A stretch of DNA of 64,000 nucleotides, from NCBI GenBank assembly GCA_045594245.1, contig JAZNYG010000015.1, forward strand, positions 1 to 64,000. Direction: 5' to 3'. The position numbers and the translations under genes were made by a program. Source of the DNA: UBA1189 sp045594245 (GTDB taxonomy: Bacteria; Bacteroidota; Bacteroidia; Bacteroidales; Bacteroidaceae). Below the pieces are notes generated by a model. The model was given only the letters and a program-made list of their open reading frames with translations. It ran no database searches and was not told the DNA's origin. This document shows, in pieces, positions 9,273-16,988 of the stretch. Position 1 is the stretch's first letter, and each line of letters begins with the position of its first letter.

Positions 9273-11633
9273 CTATTCATACTTGAAGTCCAGCACATCC
9301 ACGTAACCGCCCGTCTCTTTGGTGGCGTAGTTGAAGATGGCAAACTTGCTGCCCATGAACATACGGCGGTAGTCGAAACTCATCCTTACGGCACGTCCTA
9401 TCGGGATGTATCGCTTGCCGTCGGTGCTGTATGAGAAGGTGGCGAGGTCGCGCGGCTTGCCGAAGGTGCCGTCGATACGCAGGTATACCTTGCTACGCTT
9501 CAGCGGGATGCGGGCTAACTCTACCGTGTCGACCCCTACGATGCTGTGTCCCTCGCCGAAGCGCGAGCGCTGCTCGCTCACCACGATGCTCCGCTTGTCT
9601 CCCTCCTGCTCGATGGTGAGTACACCACTGTCGCCATTGAAGGCTGCCAGTCCGGCGCGGTCGCCGTTGCGCATGTGCCGGAGGTCGAGGCATACGGTGC
9701 CGCTACACGACGGGCCTACCATACGTTGGGTGAGGGTGTTGGGCGCTACGAAGAGGTTCTCCACGAGGCGGGCCGTCGTGAGTCGTAGGGCACCACGCCG
9801 TGCGGTAAGGCTCCAGGCATCATCGATGGGGTTGTGGTTCCACTGCCAGTAGAGCGATAGCTCTTTGCCATCGAAGTCATCAGAGCCACAGATGCCCCTC
9901 ATCGATGTGTAGTCGAGTGTGGTGTCGTTGGGGATACGCCCATGCTCGTCGCCCAGGATGAGCCAACCATCTATCCAGGTGCAGGGCATCAGGCAGGGCA
10001 CACGGCCCACTCCGTCGCGGTCCTGGAAGATGAGTCCATGCCAGCGGCCCCCATGCCCCTGCACGATACATCCTTGCCCTACGCCGCCATACTCCTCGAA
10101 GGGGGTCTCCAGTATCACTCTCTTCTCATAGGGACCGGTAATCTTGTCGGCACGGTAGCATACTTCGCGGCGTACACGTCCGGGGATGCCCCAGTCCATC
10201 GATATCATCATCAGGTAGTACCTGCCGTTGTGCTTGAAGGCCGAGCTTCCCTCCAGAAGCCCCCGTTCATCGGCATCGCGCTCGAACACGGTCATGTCAA
10301 TGCCACCGGGTAGCGGACCGCTCAGGTCGGGGGCAAACTCGGTGAGCCGTCCTGTGCCGTGGTAGAGGTATACACGGCCGTCGTCATCGAAGAGGAGCGA
10401 ACCGTCGTGATGATGGGGTGGGCGAGAGTGCAGGGTCCACGGACCGGCTGCGTCGTCTGCCGTGTATACGAATCCGCGCCAGGGATGGCCATTGGCGCTG
10501 AACCACACGTAGAACTTGCCCTTGTGATAACGTATTGAGGAGGCCCACTGCCCCTGCCCATAAGCCGTCCCGTCGATAAGGTCGTAGCGGTCGCCATCGT
10601 TGATGCGCGGGTAGAGGTAGCTCACCGTTTCCCAATGCTGCATGTCGGCCGAGCGCATGATGGGAGCACCGGGCATGAGGTGCATGGTGGTGCTCACCAT
10701 ATAGTAGTGGCAGCCGTCGAAGCATACCGACATGTCGGGCACGTCGGCATAGAGGATGGGGTTGCGATAGGCGCCCTCCTGCTTGCGGTAGTTATGGCAG
10801 AGGAGTGTGTGGGCATAGCGTCGTCCCAGTATGCGGTAGCCCTCAGAGGTGAAGTGCAGCTTGTCGCCAGACGAGGCACACCCGTCCGATGACACGACAT
10901 GTGCCGTGGGTATCACCTCGGGTAGTGTGGCGATAATCTCGTTCATGGAGGCACAGGCACCCTGCTGTGAGGCATGTATCACCTCTCCGGCAATCAGAGG
11001 CACCTCTTCGGCCGAGAGCCCCAAGTCGGTCAGCATGCGCTCATACACCTTCTTTACCTTATGGGGCCATTCCCTGTCGCCTGTGTTCGACTCTCCCTGA
11101 TGCAGCAGTATGCCCTTGATGACACCCGCTTTCTGTGCTTGGCGGGCCAGCGTTATCAGTCGCTGGTAGGGGTGGTTGTCGTAGTCGCGGGCCTTCTGCT
11201 TGAGCCAGTCGGGCTGACCTTTGAGGTAATCGGAGCAGACATCCTCATCGAACAGTTCGATTTTGCATCCGCCTACTGCTACGTTGATGATGCCCACCTT
11301 GACCTCTTGGGGAAGGTTCTCCAACATGGTACGCCCGAAGTAGTCGGCAGGACTCAGTCCGCCATAAGGTACGGTAAGTGGGGGCACCGCCCTATACCAT
11401 TCTCCGCGTATTCTCCCAAGCTGAGGCATATCCACCGCAGCCATCATCAGGAAACGGTCGCTGATGCCCATCGTGTCCTGTGCCTCTATAGGACCACACC
11501 CCTCCATGTTCGACTGACCGAAGCAGAGGTATATGTGGAAGTTCTCGTCCGGTTGTGTCGGTTGCTGTGCCAATAGGAGTGTGGTTGTTGCCACGGACAC
11601 CAGCAGGGCGAAGAGGTGACTTAGGTGTTTCAT
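9273..11633 (-). CDS. Secreted bifunctional esterase-glycosidase: CE6-like acetyl esterase fused to GH43
   Basis: Protein of 786 residues with a Sec signal peptide (FALLVSVATTTLLLAQ). Residues about 30-280 form an SGNH-type sialate-O-acetylesterase/CE6 domain: CFGQSNMEG with the nucleophile near Ser41, VGGCKIE, LLHQGESN, and a late DKLHFTSEGY block with the catalytic His. From about residue 285 a GH43 five-bladed propeller begins (YRNPILYADVPDMSV), with YDLIDGTAYG, and a beta-sandwich ends the protein. CE6 enzymes remove acetyl groups from xylan and GH43 enzymes release xylose or arabinose, so the pairing fits attack on acetylated arabinoxylan by one polypeptide. It lies 54 bases after the GH31 gene and is probably in one operon with it. 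The exact GH43 specificity cannot be read. Confidence 0.85.
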   Translation of the reverse strand: MKHLSHLFALLVSVATTTLLLAQQPTQPDENFHIYLCFGQSNMEGCGPIEAQDTMGISDRFLMMAAVDMPQLGRIRGEWYRAVPPLTVPYGGLSPADYFGRTMLENLPQEVKVGIINVAVGGCKIELFDEDVCSDYLKGQPDWLKQKARDYDNHPYQRLITLARQAQKAGVIKGILLHQGESNTGDREWPHKVKKVYERMLTDLGLSAEEVPLIAGEVIHASQQGACASMNEIIATLPEVIPTAHVVSSDGCASSGDKLHFTSEGYRILGRRYAHTLLCHNYRKQEGAYRNPILYADVPDMSVCFDGCHYYMVSTTMHLMPGAPIMRSADMQHWETVSYLYPRINDGDRYDLIDGTAYGQGQWASSIRYHKGKFYVWFSANGHPWRGFVYTADDAAGPWTLHSRPPHHHDGSLLFDDDGRVYLYHGTGRLTEFAPDLSGPLPGGIDMTVFERDADERGLLEGSSAFKHNGRYYLMMISMDWGIPGRVRREVCYRADKITGPYEKRVILETPFEEYGGVGQGCIVQGHGGRWHGLIFQDRDGVGRVPCLMPCTWIDGWLILGDEHGRIPNDTTLDYTSMRGICGSDDFDGKELSLYWQWNHNPIDDAWSLTARRGALRLTTARLVENLFVAPNTLTQRMVGPSCSGTVCLDLRHMRNGDRAGLAAFNGDSGVLTIEQEGDKRSIVVSEQRSRFGEGHSIVGVDTVELARIPLKRSKVYLRIDGTFGKPRDLATFSYSTDGKRYIPIGRAVRMSFDYRRMFMGSKFAIFNYATKETGGYVDVLDFKYE

Positions 11634-11687
11634 ATGGGTCTTTCGAGGCTAAAACTGGATTACTAAGAGTCCGTCAGGATTGTAGCT

Positions 11688-14600
11688 TTATTCTATAGAA
11701 TTCATTTTCTTATCCACAAGGAGGGCATCCTGCATCTGCAGGTCGAGGTTGCCGCTCTTGAGGGCGATGAAGGTGATCTCCACGAGGGTGCCGGTGCCGC
11801 TGAGCACGGGCTTGTTGCCGGTGTTGACGAAGGTGGGGTAGAGGGCCTTCACGCCATTCTTGTGCAGACGGTCGTAGGTGAGGTTGTCCATCTCGCGGGT
11901 GCCCACGGGAGAGGTCTTCACATACCTGAGCAGGGTGGCATCGTAGGGGATGGCCACGCTCCATGCGTTCACCTCGCTGAGGCCGTCGCCACGGATGATG
12001 ACCTTCACCTCCTCGCCCTCGCGCACGCTCTGCGGAGCCACGAGCTGGGGCTTGCCGCCCAATGTGCCCATGCCGTAGGTGTTCACGCCGCCCTGCAGGC
12101 AGACACCTACGGTGGCGATGTCGAAGGCATCGATGAGGCCGTTCTTGTTGATGTCGCCACCACTGATGTAGCCGTCGAAGTCGGAGTCGCCGGCACGCAA
12201 GCCGGTGTAGTTCATGTAGGAGGTGTAGTCGTCCTTGTCGACACGGCCGTCGTGGTTGATGTCGCCCTGCAGGATGGTCTCGGTGCCGGGTACCTTGAAG
12301 ATGTACATCTCACGACCCGAACCGAAGTTGCCGCGGGCTGCAGTGACGTCGATCTTCACGTAGCGGGCGGGAATCTTCTCCTCGAAGTCGACAATCTTCA
12401 CCGTACCGTCGGGGGCCCAGTTGAAGGCTACGGGGGTGGTCCATACCTTGCGGTCGGCACTGTAGGAGATGGTGCCCTGCAGGAGGGTACCGTTGCCGCC
12501 GTCCTCGCGGGGGAGGTAGTGGAGCTTGTCGAGCTGGTTGATGCCGCCAAGGTCTATCTCCATGGTGAAAGGCACGGCACCGCCACCCCAGTCGGTGTGC
12601 CAGATGCTGGTCTCGTCGTAGTCGAAGAACTTATTGACACCCTGTCCGGGCTGGTCCTTACAGGTGTTTTCGGCCTTGATGCCGGGGATGGCAAACTCGA
12701 GCGGGTTGGAGAGGGTCTGCACCTTAGCCTCGGCCCACTGGGAGGCGCCATCGGCATTCACGGCACGCAGGCGGAAGGTGTAGTCGGTCTCGGCCTTGAG
12801 GTCCTCGAAGCGGAGCAGGCTGTCGCGGATGGTGGAGTAGAGCATGCCGCCGAACTCAATCTCGTAGTAGTCGGCCTCGGACTGCAGTGTCCATGAGGGT
12901 GTGAGCGCATAGGGCTCGATGTGCTCTTCGGTGAAGGTGATGGCTGGTGTTGCGAGCTTGCCGGTCTTGCTGGCCAAGGGGTCGCCCTCCTCAAAGCGGT
13001 AGCCCTCTACGGTAATCTTGACGGCGTTCTTGGTGACATCGGTAGAGGCTACCTTCACCATCAGGCGCGGTGCACCGAAGATGCTCACAGCAGCCTCAGG
13101 GGTGCCGTGGGTGGAGAACCTGTTGAGCGAGGGCATGGGCTCGTAGTAGAAGGCGTTGTCGGCATTGGCAAACTCCTCGGCCGAAGCCACGGCGCGGAGC
13201 TCGACCTTGCTGCCGCCTACCTGTGCTGTCACCTTCTTGGGCGCAGCATTCATGTAGATGCGCATCTCGGTGCGCTTCTCGGGCACGAAGCCCTCGAATG
13301 AGCCTGTGGTAGGGGCCACGGTGATGGTGGCCTTGCTGCGCTTGGCGCTGCTGCTGACCTTGGTCTCCACGTACTCACCGAAGAGGTAGGCCTGTGTGCG
13401 GCCATCGTCGTCATACTCGGTGAAGCTGCTCTCGCCGTAGGGGTACACGTCGTAGATGCGCAAGGTGGGGTCTATCTCGTTCACATTGTTGTGCGGATGG
13501 GTGAGGGGAACGATGGCACCGGCCTTTACGAAGAGGGGCTGCTTCCACAGGGGAGCGTCGTAGCTGTTGATGATGCGTCCGCCCGTGTAGTGCTCACCGC
13601 TGAAGTAATCGACCCACTGACCCTCGGGGAGGTAGATGCCGTGGCGCACGTCGTTGCCCTCGGCATCGGCTGCGGTGTTCTGATAGATGGGCGCCACGAG
13701 ATACCAGGGACCAAACATGTACTGGTACTGGGTAGCCTTGCCCAGAGTGTAGTCGTTCTCGGTGTCGAGGAACATGGCACGCACCATGGGTAGGCCGAAG
13801 ACAGCCTCGCGGGCGATGCTATAGGTGTAGGGGGTGAGGATGGACTTCCACTTCAGGTATGAGCGGTTGATGCTGGTGGCGGGCTCGCCCAGGGCGTGGG
13901 GGTACTTCTCGTTGGAGCCCCAGCCGTCCATGTTGAGGAGCATGGGTGAGAAGGTCTTCCACTCATAGTCGCGCACGTTGACGGGCAGGTTGCGTCCACC
14001 GAAGATGCCGTCCATGTCGGACGATACGTTGGGCTGTCCCGAGAGGCCCGAACCGAGGTAGGTGGGGATATGGAAGCGGATGTACTCCCAGTTGCCGCCC
14101 GTCTGGTCGCCACTCCACAGACCGGCATAGCGCTGTGTGCCTGCCCAGCCGTCGAGGGTGATGATGAAGGGACGTGCATTGTCGCCATACTCGGGCATCA
14201 CCTTGGCCACGTCGGCCACGCCATTGAGGCCAAACGAATAGCCGGGGCCTACCCAAGCCACGTCGGTCTTGAGGATACGTACACCGGCATCGCGCACCTC
14301 ACGGATGATGTCGCGCTGCAACAGGGCCTCGACCCCCTCCTTGGGATAGAGGCTCGACTGTGTCCACAAGCCAAGCTCCACACCATGCTGGCGGGCATAC
14401 TCGCCAAACTGGCGCAAGTTCTCCACGTTGCCCTCCAGGGTTCCTGTCTGTCCGTAGCCGGCACCGTAGCCGTCGTTGGGGAGAATCCATCCGAGGGGCA
14501 TGTCGTAGGCAGCATAGCGGTCGATCACGGCGCGGGCCGAGAACTGGTAGCTGCTGTTGGTGGGCACGCGCACTTCGCCGCCTCCACCGACGGAGCCTGC

Positions 14601-15554
14601 CATGGCTACCGTGCCGTCAACCTTCTCGCCATTGAGGGTCTCTCTGATGCCGCCATTGTTCTTCTGGCTCTCGCGGTAGCGCTTGCCATCCTCGAAAGGC
14701 ACGCCGCCCTCGGGGGTCTCGATCCAATAGTCACGGTTATAGGCGTTGAGGTGGCCTTCGTAGAAACCAAACTTGGGCAACAGCACGGGGTTACCGGTGA
14801 GTTGGTAGAAGTCGCCCAGTAGAGCCACGGGACCTTCGTCGACCATCACGAAGAGGTCGAGGTAGTCGCCATCGTGCTGCATCTTCACGGTGCCGTCGGC
14901 CTCGGAGTTGAAGTCATACTGGCCCTTCTTGAAGGTGTACCACATCACGCCGTAGCCACCGGTAGACCAGTAGAAGGGAGTAGGTGAGGTGACGCCGCCG
15001 TCGACCCAGTTGTTGGAGTTCACAATCTGTATCACCTTGCCGGTGTGTGAGAAGCGGCCGTTCTGCATGCCGCCACCGTAGAAGTATTCCTTCTCGCTGG
15101 CCTTCACGGTCATTGCGGCCACACCCTCCTTAATGGTGGCGGGGGTGGTTTCCTCGAATACTACACGCTTTGTGGCGCGGTCGGTGACGCTCATCAGGCC
15201 CGTCGCCTTGTCTACCACCACCTTGATGCGTGGCGTCGTCATCACGGTCTTGCCGGCACGCTCTTTCACGGTGAGGTGTGTGACGTCGCGGCGTGGATTC
15301 TCCACGAGAATCTCTGCATGGGGCGTAGCCATGGGGTCGCGCATCTCGCCACCCTGCGGGTCCTGGAACACACGGACGATGTCGTCGCCATAGAAGTCGA
15401 GCACACGACAGGTGCTGTCGGGCATGGTCACCTCCACAGTCGTACCGTCCACTTTCACTCCTCCCATGCCATCGCACTGGGCAAATGCCAGGAGAATCAC
15501 TGCTAAAGCCACTTTGGCGGCTACTTGGGAAAATCGATTCGATAGGTTTTTCAT
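11688..15554 (-). CDS. Large multidomain GH31 glycosidase with FN3, discoidin, dockerin-like and cohesin-like modules
   Basis: Protein of 1288 residues, with an exported N-terminus ending LLAFAQC (not a standard lipobox). The GH31 core spans about residues 150-720. The nucleophile is predicted at Asp431 in ILKTDVAWVGPGYSFGLNG and the acid/base at Asp483 in LWSGDQTGGNWEY. The wording around Asp431 resembles the GH31 branch with 6-alpha-glucosyl- and 3-alpha-isomaltosyl-transferases rather than classic alpha-glucosidases, so an alpha-glucan substrate or transglycosylation is possible. Then come a DUF5110-like sheet, an FN3 domain (about 860-940), an F5/8 type C discoidin domain (about 950-1085), a dockerin-like pair of calcium loops (GDINHDGRVDKDDY; GGDINKNGLIDAFD), and a cohesin-like beta-sandwich at the end. 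It is the promoter-proximal gene of the 7.9-15.5 kb transcript. Confidence 0.88.
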   Translation of the reverse strand: MKNLSNRFSQVAAKVALAVILLAFAQCDGMGGVKVDGTTVEVTMPDSTCRVLDFYGDDIVRVFQDPQGGEMRDPMATPHAEILVENPRRDVTHLTVKERAGKTVMTTPRIKVVVDKATGLMSVTDRATKRVVFEETTPATIKEGVAAMTVKASEKEYFYGGGMQNGRFSHTGKVIQIVNSNNWVDGGVTSPTPFYWSTGGYGVMWYTFKKGQYDFNSEADGTVKMQHDGDYLDLFVMVDEGPVALLGDFYQLTGNPVLLPKFGFYEGHLNAYNRDYWIETPEGGVPFEDGKRYRESQKNNGGIRETLNGEKVDGTVAMAGSVGGGGEVRVPTNSSYQFSARAVIDRYAAYDMPLGWILPNDGYGAGYGQTGTLEGNVENLRQFGEYARQHGVELGLWTQSSLYPKEGVEALLQRDIIREVRDAGVRILKTDVAWVGPGYSFGLNGVADVAKVMPEYGDNARPFIITLDGWAGTQRYAGLWSGDQTGGNWEYIRFHIPTYLGSGLSGQPNVSSDMDGIFGGRNLPVNVRDYEWKTFSPMLLNMDGWGSNEKYPHALGEPATSINRSYLKWKSILTPYTYSIAREAVFGLPMVRAMFLDTENDYTLGKATQYQYMFGPWYLVAPIYQNTAADAEGNDVRHGIYLPEGQWVDYFSGEHYTGGRIINSYDAPLWKQPLFVKAGAIVPLTHPHNNVNEIDPTLRIYDVYPYGESSFTEYDDDGRTQAYLFGEYVETKVSSSAKRSKATITVAPTTGSFEGFVPEKRTEMRIYMNAAPKKVTAQVGGSKVELRAVASAEEFANADNAFYYEPMPSLNRFSTHGTPEAAVSIFGAPRLMVKVASTDVTKNAVKITVEGYRFEEGDPLASKTGKLATPAITFTEEHIEPYALTPSWTLQSEADYYEIEFGGMLYSTIRDSLLRFEDLKAETDYTFRLRAVNADGASQWAEAKVQTLSNPLEFAIPGIKAENTCKDQPGQGVNKFFDYDETSIWHTDWGGGAVPFTMEIDLGGINQLDKLHYLPREDGGNGTLLQGTISYSADRKVWTTPVAFNWAPDGTVKIVDFEEKIPARYVKIDVTAARGNFGSGREMYIFKVPGTETILQGDINHDGRVDKDDYTSYMNYTGLRAGDSDFDGYISGGDINKNGLIDAFDIATVGVCLQGGVNTYGMGTLGGKPQLVAPQSVREGEEVKVIIRGDGLSEVNAWSVAIPYDATLLRYVKTSPVGTREMDNLTYDRLHKNGVKALYPTFVNTGNKPVLSGTGTLVEITFIALKSGNLDLQMQDALLVDKKMNSIE

Positions 15555-15769
15555 TAGTAATTAAATTAGAATCTATATTTTGCGTGTAAAATTACGCGTT
15601 TTTTGATAATTTACCAACATTATCCCTCACAACTTGCTATTTTGACCACTTAAATCGAGCGTTCTCATGTTCAGCAATACAAGGACTGCTCGGCTCGTCC
15701 AAGAAAGAATCTTGCGTTGTCTTCGCTAAATCGAATTTTGCACTAATTTTAATCTGCTTCTCAGCCTGA

Positions 15770-16177
15770 ACCTTTGGCGCACCCATCATCGTCACCTCGG
15801 GATATCGCTGCCCCGCACTCAACACCGCCGTGGGCGGAGTCGTCAACAGTCACCATATCGTGGGGTGTGCGGCGGATATTATAGGGGGCCTCCCCCCTCC
15901 CCCTCCCACTGGAGGGGGTGACTTACTCCCAAACCGTTATCTTTTAGATATTATAGTCCAGATGCAGCGCGAGGGTGCCATCCGCTTCACCCAGCTCATC
16001 GCCGAGAAGGATTACCGATGGCTACATATCTCCTATGTGCCGGGGATGCTGCGGAATCAGATCATTGACGTTAACACACAAATTAACAATGACGCTAACG
16101 TTAACGATAACCAACCATCCGGCAGCCAGCAGTTAACGTCAGCGTTATCGTTGAGAGATTTTCAGGATAGTGGATAG
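15770..16177 (+). pseudogene. Decayed M15 zinc D-Ala-D-Ala carboxypeptidase / phage-type endolysin remnant
   Basis: Only the catalytic half survives, reading from just after an in-frame TGA at 15767-15769: GAPIIVTSGYRCPALN, NSHHIVGCAADI (S-x-H-x2-G-x-A-A-D metal motif) and YRWLHISY (third metal His). There is no plausible start codon before the core, and the normal N-terminal helical part is missing or shifted out of frame. A 72-base in-frame insertion (15885-15956) splits the domain; removing it gives the continuous family sequence AADIIVQMQREG. A low-complexity tail rich in Asn/Asp ends at the TAG at 16175. M15 genes of this type are common in Bacteroidota prophages and conjugative elements, so this is probably debris at an integration-prone site. 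Confidence 0.75.
15875..15956. mobile_element. Miniature palindromic insertion with 10-bp target duplication
   Basis: The 10-mer GATATTATAG occurs at 15875-15884 and again at 15947-15956. Between them lie 62 bases of unrelated G/C-rich sequence containing an inverted pair (CCCCCTCC / GGAGGGGG). The inserted unit plus one duplicate is 72 bases, exactly 24 codons, so the M15 frame is kept. Excision of 15885-15956 restores the expected peptidase sequence. The arrangement resembles a small palindromic element that transposed into coding DNA. Confidence 0.75.
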
Positions 16178-16227
16178 GATTTTGCTGAATGAAACTTCAC
16201 TTTCTCATAATAGCTTTTTCATAGTTG

Positions 16228-16258
16228 TCCCCGATCCCACGTGAGTGGCGTCGGGGAT
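16228..16258. terminator. GC hairpin terminator between convergent genes
   Basis: TCCCCGATCCCAC pairs with GTGGCGTCGGGGA around a GTGA loop region. It sits between the M15 remnant and the 3' end of the helicase-nuclease gene, so it can stop transcription from both sides. Near-identical hairpins occur at 21328-21360 and 27576-27608. Confidence 0.7.
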
Positions 16259-16313
16259 TCTCTAATATCTGTCATACACGAAAAGAGTAGTTAACTATTC
16301 TCACATTTCTATA

Positions 16314-16988
16314 TTACTTCTCTTTTATTGATTTTATCGCATATATTCTTTCTATATCCTCTAGAATCAAATGATGCTTAGCCTGAGCTTTGTAGATATA
16401 ATCCTCCTCGATTGTTTTAAGATCATAACCTGCAAACTCTTTCACAAAATTCTTTATATTTCCTTTCAAGATATCTAATTCCTTGGGAGATATTACTAGA
16501 ACCTCTTTATTGTAGTTGGCCTTCGAAGAAACTATATTAGTAGGATGTATATGTACATATCGTACAGTCATGTCCTTGCCGTAAGTGTCTTCAAACCATC
16601 CTATATGATTATTCATTTGTCCTACTTCCTCCTTGCTTATAAAAAGTCTTGTCATTAAAACTTCATTCTTGCATTCAAAATTTATGAAATGACGATTCCC
16701 TGGCGACATCCAAAGGTTGTCAGGACCAACCTTAAATGCTTGATCAGGTCTTTGACTAATAAAACCAAGCAAATGGCCAATCTCTTCTAGGGCAGCTTCG
16801 AACTTATTTGAAGAAACTCCAAAAGATAAATCTGAAAGTATAGCATCTACCTTTAGCTGCAAATCATCATATGTTTTAGACTTTGCGATGTATGACTTCA
16901 CAATATTCAATGATGATTGATTAATTATTCCAATAGGTTTATAGTGATCATTCTCGGGGATTAATAGATAATGGTTCAGCTCATGCGC
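16314..16988 (-). CDS. PD-(D/E)xK nuclease-like domain, -1 frame continuation of the helicase gene
   Basis: This 224-residue open frame begins inside the last codons of the helicase gene and has no normal start. An in-frame TAG stops it about 30 bases further upstream, the first start-like codon is a TTG at 16910, and the first ATG lies within the nuclease core. Counting from that TTG, the core shows Asp64 (VGPDNLW), then FECKN with Glu79 and Lys81, the spacing of a PD-(D/E)xK restriction-type nuclease, preceded by a helix with Glu (FEAALEEIGHLLGF). It reads directly on from the helicase if the ribosome slips -1 on A AAA AAG (minus-strand read of 16989-16995), giving an 844-residue helicase-nuclease fusion. 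The alternative is a one-base deletion in the homopolymer (8 to 7 A), in the strain or in the assembly. Confidence 0.75.
   Translation of the reverse strand, partial: AHELNHYLLIPENDHYKPIGIINQSSLNIVKSYIAKSKTYDDLQLKVDAILSDLSFGVSSNKFEAALEEIGHLLGFISQRPDQAFKVGPDNLWMSPGNRHFINFECKNEVLMTRLFISKEEVGQMNNHIGWFEDTYGKDMTVRYVHIHPTNIVSSKANYNKEVLVISPKELDILKGNIKNFVKEFAGYDLKTIEEDYIYKAQAKHHLILEDIERIYAIKSIKEK

Noticed and set aside
12120..12300. A cellulosome
   Set aside because: Only one protein carries dockerin- and cohesin-like modules; no scaffoldin is present.
15637..15846. 69-codon minus-strand frame beside the GH31 gene
   Set aside because: It is antisense to the decayed M15 peptidase core and has no independent support.
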